Shown here: in pieces, positions 35,513 to 46,000 of the stretch | Layout of the letters: each line of letters begins with the position of its first letter | Position numbering within the stretch: the stretch's first letter is position 1 | NCBI RefSeq assembly: GCF_052324685.1 | Contig: NC_135220.1 | Location: forward strand, 739,828 to 803,827 | DNA: 64,000 bases | Direction: 5' to 3' | Source: Brachyhypopomus gauderio | Lineage: Eukaryota > Chordata > Actinopteri > Gymnotiformes > Hypopomidae | The notes under the pieces: model-generated | Seen by the model: the letters and a program-made list of their open reading frames with translations, nothing else | Database searches by the model: none | What the model was told of the DNA's origin: nothing | Position numbers and translations under genes: made by a program

Positions 35513-38462
35513 TTTGGGACACACCCACACACATAGTGTATGTGGCTGTATAATGCAGCTCTCTCTATCATTAAGCTGTTTGTCTAATGTGGTGGAGGTT
35601 ATTTGTTTGTTTGTTTGTTTGTTTGTGTTAAATAATGAAAACCATAGCAACTGTAGCCTCATCCTCAGCATAGATCATGTTCACTTTAGTTGTTCATATA
35701 TGTAAAGTGTTTAATTAGTTGCATTACTGAGTTAGGCGCTCACAGGAGGACACAGTTCAGATTATTGGATCCACGTTTCATTCCAGTATAGTAGATGCTT
35801 ACATAAGTCTTAATTATTACTGGTGATGTGATGAAATTAGTTATTGCACGTTGCGTGAAACCTTATTTTTGGGTGTTCATATTTTTGAAACACCAGGAAG
35901 CATTCAAACTGCATTCGGGCCAGACCTAATTTTAGCTTCTAAAACCAGAAGGTACTGCCCACCTTTGCCCTACACAGGACACCTTTGAAGTTAGACTTGT
36001 GCCCTGTTTCATGTTAATGCACCGCTGATAAAGGCACTTCAGCAAAGGCTTCTAGCCAATGAGCCGAGTCCTCAACGAGCTCTCTTGTCCAATGAGGTGA
36101 AACCTCAACGATCTCTCCTGACCAATGAGGTGAAACCTCAACGATCTCTCCTGACCAATGAGGTGAAACCTCAACGATCTCTCCTGACCAATGAGGTGAA
36201 ACCTCAACGATCTCTCCTGACCAATGAGCTGAGCCGTGGCTTCCTTCATGCAGCAGGTCTGAGTGATCTGGGAGGATCGTGGGCTTTTAAGGTGGTGTGA
36301 GGAGACATGAAAGGGCCTCACCTGTCCCTCCTTCCTTGCTCATTAAGCTTGGGTCAGCCAGAACCCAGAGACATCCTAATGATGGCCTTGCATCTGGGCC
36401 ACTGAGATTGCCATGCCACATGTCATGTCGTGTTAAAGCGTCTGAAGAGAAGGCCACAAAAAAACCTGTGTACACACACACACACACACACCGACACTGT
36501 CTGGTGGGTGCTTGTGTGTTTAATATGGTCTGTGGCCTACTTTTATCTTTGCACATAATTAAATCCATCAAGAGCAGGAGATGTTATGAGAAACTATGAG
36601 GGCTTTTTATAGCATAGGCTTTATTTTTCCTGAAGCACTGCTTCAAAATGTGTCAGCCAGCAGACGTGAAGCATGCTCAGATCAAAGCGCTTACCATCGC
36701 TCACTTCAGCTTCTGTGTGCTTGGGTTTGCTCTGTTAGGACACGCGATCCTTCATATCACAGACTTTTACATTTTGGATGCCTCATTCTGCTCAATTCAG
36801 CCACCTCACTTGTCCACAGGCAAGCTTTATTATCCGTTAGACACCCGCAGAACGCACGTCCTCCGTACGTACGCCGGGCCAGAAGGAGTTACATTTGGGG
36901 TTTTTTTTTTTCAGAACCTTCGTCACAACTTCATCAAAACCTGCGTGGTCATATCAGCAGCGGCACGTGCTTCATGAGAACGGCCCAAGCTTTGGCCGAC
37001 AAGGACAAACCTGCTTCAGCAAGCAAGATTAAGTTCTGGGAGATTTCCTCCAGAACAGACATCCTCTTCAACCTTCAGACGAAGGTCCTGAGTGTTGTAT
37101 GGGAACTCGAGGGCCACTGAGCGCTTGCGCTGATTTATTTGCTGTTTTGATGAAATTGTTCAGTGATCCTTATTTATCATTGAACAGCTGCATCTTCAAA
37201 TCCTGTTTACCTTCCAGAACAAGTTTGTTTCTTGAGCTGAGACAGAATTAGTAATGAAGGATTTGAAATGATAAGCAACCCCCCCCCCCCCCCACCCCAC
37301 TGCCATCAGTCTCACCTGATCCCTGAACAGAATGACAAGTGATACCTTTCATCCTGTAGCTGTCAGACTTCCCACAAGGCAGTGGAAATTACATGTTTGT
37401 GTCTTCCCCAGAGCAACGCACTTCACCGCGGGGCTTTGTTTGAGCTGGGTGCCTTTACTTCAGAGTAACTCTCCATGCATTATCCACTACTTTAGTCACA
37501 TCTTCGGCGCAGAAACGCAGCGTGTCTGGTCGTTCTGTGGGTGAATTCTTGGGTACGTTCTTGCTGACAGACGCAGCTCTAGATAGCAGGGGTCTTCTCG
37601 AAATGTGTTATGAATTATCTTTTTGATGTTTTTTTCCTGACTTGGACTTGGCATGGTTCCTTGGTCTTTGTATAAGTTGTTTAAAGAATCTGGGGGCATT
37701 AAAGAAAATAAATAAAATATTACAGAGGGGGGGGGGATATTCTCCCTGGAGTTTGCACAAAATGTTATAAAAAATATGTGAGCTTAAAATACACAATGCT
37801 GTTAGTTCTCCAATTAATTCATCCTGCTTAAACATCATCTAACTCTAATTTAATCCCATTCACCTGGTTGTTTATTGCACCGAGGTGCTGGGCCCCTAAT
37901 CGCTCTCCAGACTCAGGCTTCTGGCCCCCATAATGCCGTGTGTATGACCGTAATCCCCTTGAGATGTGGATGACCGTGGCCCGATGTGCTTTTGCTCCTC
38001 CCGTGCTGTGATTGGTCACAGCGAGGCAGGGTGAGGGCGTCGCACTCTGCCTCTGGCCCCGCCCCTTTCATGCTCGGATCTTTACGGTTGGCTACAAATA
38101 TAACAGTTGGAGACCCTCTGAAGTCCTCAAGCTTTAGTTGACAAATGTGTGAAGACGTGTGAGGAATTGGTCTCTATCTAAAGACATTTGTACTGTAATT
38201 ACAATCATAAAACAGGATAAAGGCCAGTGTGCATGTTGGCACATTGTAATTGCACAACAATGCTAAAGTGTGCAGCACATGCCAGTATAAACATGGAGTG
38301 GCATGTATGTTGATGCACTGTTTTGTTTTTTATTTATTTGTTTGTTTACCTTTTGGACCAGAACTCTCTCACTCAATTCCCCCGACTGTGTGTTCCCCAT
38401 CAGGTGCGGAGGACGTGGTGATGGCCTTCTCCAGGTCAGAGACGGAGGACCGAAGGCAGTGA
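31163..38462 (+). CDS. ctnnbip1: Inhibitor of beta-catenin and TCF (ICAT, beta-catenin-interacting protein 1)
   Basis: ICAT binds the armadillo repeats of beta-catenin and displaces TCF/LEF, damping Wnt target transcription. Three coding exons, 31163-31258, 31555-31645 and 38404-38462, have GT/AG borders and give 81 residues, the length of human ICAT. Exon 1 encodes MNREEAPGKSPEEMYVQQ and KVRVLLMLKKMGSN. Exon 2 encodes the rest of the N-terminal helical bundle that grips the last armadillo repeats. Exon 3 encodes the extended tail AEDVVMAFSRSETEDRRQ that lies in the beta-catenin groove; D66, F71 and E75 keep human numbering. The first coding exon probably begins at 31144, giving 19 nt of UTR, with a TG repeat hard against its acceptor. 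The second coding intron is 6.8 kb. The gene appears intact. Confidence 0.96.
31721..31875. repeat. 12-bp minisatellite in ctnnbip1 intron
   Basis: About 13 copies of TGCGTGTCTCGC, starting 75 bp after the donor of coding exon 2. Because the unit is a multiple of three, it stays open in several frames (RVSL and LAAC repeats). Those frames are not genes. Confidence 0.97.
32897..33004 (+). other. Long imperfect hairpin in ctnnbip1 intron
   Basis: Arms 32897-32940 and 32961-33004 are inverted repeats identical at 38 of 44 positions, separated by a 20-nt loop. The core arm ACCTAGATGATGTCTGA pairs perfectly with TCAGACATCATCTAGGT. Weaker similarity extends the arms outward to about 58 bp. It could be a precursor of small RNA or a remnant of a fold-back element. 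No family was recognised. Confidence 0.6.
35428..35510. repeat. (TG)41 microsatellite
   Basis: Long uninterrupted TG repeat in the ctnnbip1 intron. Confidence 0.98.
36056..36239. repeat. 33-bp minisatellite with a CCAAT box per unit
   Basis: Five units begin at 36056, 36089, 36122, 36155 and 36188, with a partial sixth at 36221. Each starts CCAATGAG; the central ones also contain GAGGTGAAACCTC, an inverted repeat around GAA. Units two to five are nearly identical and the outer ones are diverged. Confidence 0.97.
37279..37293. repeat. C15 homopolymer
   Basis: Run of 15 C followed by ACCCC, in the ctnnbip1 intron. Confidence 0.95.
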
Positions 38463-40800
38463 GGCCCCACCCTGGGTCACCTCCTCACTACAGAAACTCC
38501 CCATTCACTGCAGGGGGGAGACGGTCGGAGAGAGGAGGGGGTGTGGCTGAGCTGGGGGGGGGGGGGGCGGATCTGGGTCCGTCATTGATCGCTGCCTGCC
38601 CTCAACCCCCCCTCTCCCCCTCCCTCTTCTTCACTCCCATCCTCTTCCTCACACTAACCGTCACACACTAGGGGGCGGAGTGCCAGGGATGCCCAGGCTC
38701 TCGGATGAGGTCGTAAAAACGAATCGCAAAGTGTGACATCTTTTTCTTTTTTTTATTATTTGTATTTTTTTTTTTACGTTTTGTGTGCGTGTTCCTCAGC
38801 TTGGTGCTGGGTGGTGCAGTGGTGGCGTGATGCATCTGTCCTAGTGAGAGGTGGAGTGGACCAAGATCTTCATATGTCTGGTCAAACCAAGAACAAAGTC
38901 TGGGGTTGAGAATTAGGACTTTTGCATTATTGTTTTAGGGGTTTTATTTGGTTTTATTTGTGTATTTTGCTCTTGTTAAAATGCTAACTTTTGTTTTTGT
39001 GATTGTTGAACTCTCAGCCAGATTGTTACCCTCTCACCATCGTGTCACCATATTAATGTGTGAGGTGTTGGGGAAGCCACTGCACTACATTAAGAACATG
39101 AATGAGTGTGTGTGTGTGTGAGTGTGTGTGTGTGTGTGTGAGCGTGCAAGTCACGCGTGTGTGTGTGTGTGTGTGTGCACAATGCACACAGGTGTACAAC
39201 AATTGCCTGACTCAGTAATGTCATTTTTGGATGTTTGGATTAATGTGAAATTTCAAAACTTTTTTATTGTAAAGACAATACGGGGGGGGGGGGGGGGGTG
39301 CTAGTGAGCAGAATTGTGAGCGGTTTCTTCTATTGTAAAATAATTTTTAAAGCTATTTACTAAATGTCTTGGGCCTTATTTATTTTTCCACTACAAATCA
39401 AAACTGGGAGGTGAACAACAAAACGTTGTGAACACTCTGCAAGGGAAATTAGCAGTTAGATAGTTAATATCTCATTATTAAGCTTTATAACCTGCGGTCC
39501 TGCAGAGTTCAACAGCAATTCTAGTCCCTGTATTCAGCATTCTGTGCAAGAAGGGAATCTTTCTTAAGAGAACTGCCCAAGCATTTGTTCCCCCTTTTAA
39601 ACTGGAATGTTTGAGATGGATTGAACTTTGGTTGTTTTCATTATATTTGGCCTCAAACATTTTGGTAAAGTGCTTAATTTTTAATGTGCATTCATATATT
39701 TTGTTAACTTGCTTAACTTAACTGTAGCTTCAATGTTTTGAAACATGATGCATGCCTGCCTTGTGGTCCGATGGTGTACTTTCAAGTAGATCTTTGAAGG
39801 TCGTAAAAACCACAATGAACATCACTGGTTATTTTTTTGATGTCCGTGGAAGCTAGTCCTTTTAAATATTCTCAGAATGGAAGTTGTCATGGTAACTTAT
39901 TGGTATCCTGTTGGCAAGAAGTGGTTCCTCTGAATGTGCTCAGTTGTCAGCTGCTTGTGTACGCAGGCTTCTTCTCTCTAAAAAATCATCACCATCAGTG
40001 ACGAGGATTACTACAGCTGTGTTTACTCTCATTTGTCTATGCATTTTTTTGTTCTTGAAGGATACAATTTATATTTTTGAAGCATACCTAGACCACGAAT
40101 CTCTATGTAGTGACTTCCTCGGACGACTTCCTCATCGGAGAGGAGTCTTATGGAGATTGAATGTGACGATAGAAGTTTTGTTCAAAAATACTCGAGCTGT
40201 CCTTAAACCTGTAGCCACAACCGTCTCTTACAGCAGTCACATCAGATTAAAGTACATCTCTAGTCTTTGTTCTTTCTCTCATTTGAGTTTTTTTTCCTTG
40301 TCCGTCTCTAAATGGATTCTTCCATGTTCTTGAACTTAATGCTTCCAAAACGTGAACCAATAAAAAAAATGAGTTTAAGGCGACCAGTGGTGTGGAGTGG
40401 TGGTGTTTAAGGAAGACCTTAATCTGAAAACTCCACCAATCATAACAGATTGGGTTGATCTTCATACAGATTGCGTACAAGGTGCAGGACTACAGCATGT
40501 GTGATTAGTGTTATGACAGGGATGGTTCGGATGAGGTCATATCTTATTCCTGCTGCTGAACTCCTATACCAAGAGCATTTTGTAGCCCACGCATTGATTC
40601 AGGGTCCTGATAATATACTGTAGTCAGGACTGCTCAAATCTTGTGCACTCAAAGAGGCTGATTGCATTCAAGTTGAGTTGCTGCAGGTGCTTTAAATAAA
40701 TGAAGTGAAATAACTAATACTTTGAATAATAAAGATGAGGCAGATCATTTTTGCTAGTGTGTTTTTCTATAAATAATGCCAAGTGAAATAAACATATAAA
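38463..40800 (+). other. ctnnbip1: Probable 3' UTR of ctnnbip1
   Basis: No coding frame was recognised after the stop. It contains G14 at 38554, TG repeats at 39.1 kb and G17 at 39282. Poly(A) hexamers occur at 40369, 40695, 40728 and 40787. The mammalian gene also has a long 3' UTR. Confidence 0.45.
40369..40374 (+). terminator. ctnnbip1: Poly(A) signal candidate of ctnnbip1
   Basis: AATAAA in ACCAATAAAAAAAATG, about 1.9 kb after the stop codon. Further hexamers at 40695, 40728 and 40787 are alternatives. Confidence 0.4.
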
Positions 40801-42684
40801 GATTTTAATAATACAGGAATAATCTCTCTTGTTTGGCTTGTAGGAATGACAAATTGCTTATGGGACCATTTTCTTAAACCACTGCACCACTATGCGCTTT
40901 TTATAAGTGCTACCTCAGGAATGAGAATATAATATGGCAAGCACCGTTCAGTATGCACAGAAAATGCTGCTAATTGCACAGTGTGGTCTAATTCACCATA
41001 AGGGAGTGTCATATTCTTCTCTTATAAGTAACATCTGTGTGCAGTCCTGACTGCCGTCTTTAGATGCAGCAGAGACTGAGCGTATACGAGGTGGGGAAAA
41101 AATAGCACAGCCGGTGTTGAATTTGACGCATCGCCCTCAAACTGTTCTATGTGCTTTCAGGCAGTGATACGTCTGGCAGACCACCATAAAGATTTAGATA
41201 AATATTTGATCTTTTGTTTTTATTAAGAGACGGGTAATTGTGTGCTAAGAGCATGCATGCCCAGACGTGCAACCAGCTTCCATCTAGCAGAGGGAGAGGG
41301 AACAGTACAGGCGGTTATGATAACGCGCCCTCGGCACGCGGGGTTACGTAACGCTGGGTGTCTGAACAGCAAAATGACGGAGCGACCGGTCCGGGCGTGT
41401 TGATGCAAGGGACGGTGCGGCTCCGGTTGCTGGTTTATGGGGTTTAAAGGAAGGCGATTTCTGATCGTGTAAACCGAATGAGCTTTGCTGGAGGTAATGT
41501 GGAGAAGGAGCACAGCTGAAGAGTTGGGCACGTGTGTTGAAGGACAGCCAAGGCTAATCAATCTGATGCACTCCTAGTGACCCATTAAATTAACTGATTA
41601 AAACCTCCCTCCTCTCTGTCCCCTAATGAGGAGGCGGTTCTCTTGTACTCTGAAATAAAAGTCACCGTGTTTAAAAGCATGAAATAGACTTCAAAGAGAG
41701 AATTGTGAAAAGGGTTTTCACTTCAGCAGACGACACGCACGTTTCCTGTAAATGTAACATCTGCTGAACTTTTACACCTTCACAGATGCTCCGAAGACCT
41801 ACGGATACGAAGCATCCAGTCAGGTTAAGATTCCTATTGCTACTTACAGGCCTATTACTATTTCTACCTCTGTTCTTAAATTGGTTATCTTCTGTAAAAT
41901 GTAACTGAGAAAAGTGTAAAAGAGACCACACTTTACATCCAACACTGTCAACTTTGTGCTGTATAACTGCAGCCTAGAACAATTAGCCAAGCCTTTGTGG
42001 ACTTCTTTTTAAGCTGTAGCATTGACCTCTGTTTTCATGCATGACTCCTTTTATTATATAACGTGGTGAAAAAGGAAGCATGCAGCCATCTGTTCAGCAG
42101 AAGTCTCGATAATAATAACGACGATAATCCTGGTAATCCTGCATGAAAACAACAGAACGTGCGTTCTCATCAGTTCTGTTATACGCGGGCACTTAATTCA
42201 AAGTCGTGTGTTTGAAACACCCGATTCGAGTTCACACCGCACTCCTGCCCTTCGTCGTCATTGTAGAATCTGAGCTGTGTGCTGATGCTCAAACGGATGT
42301 GCTCTGTTGGGAATTTAAAGAGCTCAAATGTACTTGCAGTTGATGATCCCAGTGGTACTGTGGCACACAATAGGTAAATACTGGTAAAAGAGAAGCACTG
42401 TAAAATTAAAGCACGTAAGTGAGTGTAAACACGTAGCAATACTGCCACTGGTCAAACACTGCTGACATTTATACTTTTGTATTTGCAGTTGCAGGTAGGA
42501 TATTTTTCCTCCGATGAGTTAAGCAGACCTGTCTTGGTTTGTGTGTCCAATTCCTGTACGCCTCTTCACTGTCCTCTGCTATAGAGCTCACGATTGATAT
42601 TGATGGTGCATATGTGGGAGGGCAGGTACTGTTTCTCCATTCACTCTCTGAAACGATCTTCTGTAAAGCTCGTCATTGAGGTGC
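40801..42684. other. Intergenic DNA, ctnnbip1 to clstn1, left part
   Basis: No gene or recognised repeat. A moderately CpG-containing patch lies at about 41230-41420, without a recognisable exon. Confidence 0.45.
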
Positions 42685-42692
42685 AACACACA

Positions 42693-43036
42693 CATGGACG
42701 TAGTTTTGATTTCATAAGTGGGGGGGACACAACCTGGGGTGGCGAACTGTTGAGCGGGGGGGGGGGGGGGGTGGTTGAATGAAAATTGTTGAGCGCTGTG
42801 AACAAAAATTGTTGAGCGGGGGGGGGGGGGGGGGAGCTCGGAGCTGCATGATCCTAGTGCTAGATTTGTCGCTATTTGGATATTGTTTTTTTAACCGTTA
42901 AAAAGTGGGGGGGACATGACTTCGTCGCTACTTAAATATTTGGTTTTAACTGTAAAAACTGGGGGGGACCAAAACCGGCTTTTGAAAAAGTGGGGGGGAC
43001 ATGTCCCCCCCGTCCCCCCCCAAAACTACGTCCGTG
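42693..43036. mobile_element. Non-autonomous hAT-type MITE, family A, copy 2
   Basis: A 344-bp relative of the element at 5573-5730, with ends CATGGACGTAGTTTTG and CAAAACTACGTCCGTG and a perfect 8-bp target duplication AACACACA at 42685-42692 and 43037-43044. The right part matches copy 1 closely, including the G7-ACATGT-C7 palindrome. The left part contains extra sequence with a repeated TTGTTGAGCG word, each followed by a G run (42756-42771 and 42818-42834). It has no transposase. Confidence 0.88.
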
Positions 43037-43044
43037 AACACACA

Positions 43045-46000
43045 ACCGATTCGTCCGGGACGCTCGCGGATGTGCTCCGGCCTTCGGGAGGGTCACGGGG
43101 CGGGCACGCAGCTGCTCACGCGCGCTCCGCTCCACGCTCGTTCGGTCCGGCGGAGTTTGCGCTTGGTGCTGGTCAGCGTGAGGGAGGGGGTGTCTGCGTT
43201 GTGTTACCTGTCACTTATTTCAGAGAAAACAATAAAGGAAGAAACAGGCCGGGCTGATAAGGAGCTTTACTGAGAACCGGACTCTGTGGCTGAGGAGGAA
43301 ACGTGTGAGCTACAAGTGAGGAGCTGATTCATTAGGGCACATGGCACAATAAATACAAGTGTTGTACACCGAGAGGATCATGTGTTCCTGCTTATGCAGA
43401 GTTGTTATGCCTCCAGCGTAAAGGTGGAAATCAGTCGTTTCACTGGCTTAACCTACTTTCTAAAGCTGGGATTTAAGTGATGAGTTGAATATGGTGCGTT
43501 TGCGCAAGAAACTCAAACTGAGCCGGACTCCTGCCCTCCAGGATAGGAGGTGAACACACCGAGTGCTGTTTAACATACCAGTACGGTTTAACGTATTTAA
43601 CGTCTGCCATGCCCAATAAGGTCTCAGTTACAGGCCTCAAAATCCCAACTAACATGAACAATACTGCAACATTTAAACTCATTCTGTGCCAGGTCACTCT
43701 TTATTTTACACCAGTTTCTCACATTTAGGACAGATTAAAAGCAACACTGTTGAATAACAATCGGTGGGTTTGGTGTAGTAATGATGGGAAAGGCCTTTGT
43801 GAAGGCCGCTAATTGTCTCTGTTTCAGCGGGAGGAGTGTCCGCTCTTCCTTTGATTATGAAACGCGCTTTCAGCCGACGGAGTGCAGGTGCACGCGGCGG
43901 GACGCGTCTCGTTACGCCACGCGCAGCCCTGCAGCAGACGGGAGCGCGCACGTGTCCATCACCGTGAGTAGTGATGGCATCATGGCACAAACCTCCTGCC
44001 CCTAACCCCCTGTGCACTGAACTCCCACCGTCTGCCGCTCTCGCCATTAGGGTGCGGCGTGCTCTGCAGATCCACCGCGAGAGCCTGCAGGGATCTCACG
44101 TGTGATCAAATATCCGACGCAGGCATGGCTTCTGTTACCACGTCCCACCGGATGATCAAAGCCTTTATGTGTCTCGGTAGGGCGTGGATGATTTAAATGT
44201 CTGATTTAAATAATGTTCTACTGAACTTCTTGCTTTATTCTCACGGGAACATTCATTTATCCACATCTGTCTTGACATTAGTCGGGCGCAATATCGTCTC
44301 GTTTGGCCGCTGTGGCCGGGCCCGTTACCGCGCACACGGTGTCGTAACGATGTGCTGTGATGGCGCTGCAGGTCGGCGTGTGTCGTCGCTGCTCAGGCCT
44401 GTGAATCCTGCAGACGACGCCTGCTGCTTTATTATTCCGAGCTTTGTCTCTGGGAAAAGAGCTCTGGGTGATGCAGCGCTGTAGAAATGCATGAACGAGG
44501 CACCAGATAGAAACGCGATTGCTTCCATTCTGAAGTGAAGCATGTTGACGGGCAGACTATCACTTACAGCCTTCGACGTTTGGAGCAGGATTTATAACTG
44601 TGGTGTGATCCGGACTCATGTGTGGCTGTACATAACTGGAGTTCTATGCCATCTATCACCATGACAGACTGAAGCCTTAAAACTTCAGGCATTTTCTATT
44701 TGCATAGAAATATACTTGCCCAGATATAAACACACTCTAATGTTACCAACGCACACAGAGCCCTTTCATTTAGCATTTTAGCGCTTTATATTGTTTAACT
44801 AATTTTATTTTTGCAAAGCCCACAAAAAAAAAACTCTTAATACTGCATTAGCTCCACATCAAATAAATATCTGTCGGTGTGCTGTAGGGCTTCAACTCTC
44901 TAGTTTGTCTTCTGGAAAGAACATCCAGGAAGCTCCGTTTACCTCGGGAGAAACTCCAGTGTGATAAAAGTCCTCCCCTGGGAAAAGGATGCACAGTAGT
45001 CAGTTGGCATAGCAGTGAATAATGAAAGTGACTAAACTCGGAAGTTCAAAAACATATTCATTATCCTCCCCACAAGGAGCGGTGAAGGTTACAATAGTGC
45101 ACCGGGACGCAGTGAAAGGACATGCAAGGGTTGGACGACAACGTGGGATAGTGCAACTCGGAAGTTTGTGTGTGCACTCTTATCTTTCTTTCTCTAAAAC
45201 AAAATGAACTCAAGGACAATACGGAGGCCTGTCTGAAGAGGAGCTCGGGACATGAAATAAAGCCTCTTGTGTCACATGTGCTTGTCTCTTTTATTGGGAA
45301 GAATGCGAGATGCTGTCGTTTGCATTGTGGTGGGCGATACTCACGATCCCTGTATCGTGATTCGCTGCCGCGGTCTCGCATGCAAATTTGCACGCAGGTG
45401 AACGGGCAGACGCACGCGCACACGCCGGCGCGCGAGAGGAGCCAACGCGGAAATGCGGCGCCCGTGAAAGCGAGGCGGGCCGTCGCGTGACTCGGCAGTC
45501 CAGACCGGGCTTGGCGGAACATCCATCACGGCCCCGGGCACCTGGCGCTCAGGAACCCGCTGTTCTTATGACTCCCAGCCGATGATCGCTCGCTGCTCGG
45601 AGCCAGAGGTCGTCAGAATTAAATCTGACAGCTTCCACTGTCAATAGCTCCCTGCACTACTTCAGTGTTGGCCGTGTCCTTTGAGGTGCAGGGCGGAGCC
45701 GGGGAAAAATAAAGCCTTTGAAGTCCTGTTTGCCTTTTCTGTCTTTTTCTCCTGTACTAAGTGATGTATGATGATTTATGTATTGATGTACGTGCTGGGG
45801 CTTGGAGAATAATTGGATGAGGATGGATGATGTGGGCAAACACACAGTGCCCTTTGGTGGGTAAACATTGTTGTGTGTGTGTATGTGTTTGTGTTTTCAT
45901 AGCCTTCTATTATGGGTCAGAGGGCCAAACATTTGCCAAACCCAGATGGACAAATCCACACGATCAATCAATTAAATCAACGTTTGCATTGGGCAGAAGA

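Larger units (their letters stand above)
31876..38403. other. ctnnbip1: Large intron of ctnnbip1 (coding intron 2)
   Basis: No other exon was recognised. The intron holds the 32.9-kb hairpin, C16 at 33644, an 83-bp TG repeat at 35.4 kb, the 33-bp CCAAT minisatellite at 36.1 kb and C15 at 37279. GC-rich patches at about 33.7-34.2 and 34.8-35.1 kb have no open frame of known family. Confidence 0.5.

Noticed and set aside
35265-35671. Open frames rich in His-Thr or Cys-Val
   Set aside because: They are translations of the long TG/CA microsatellite.
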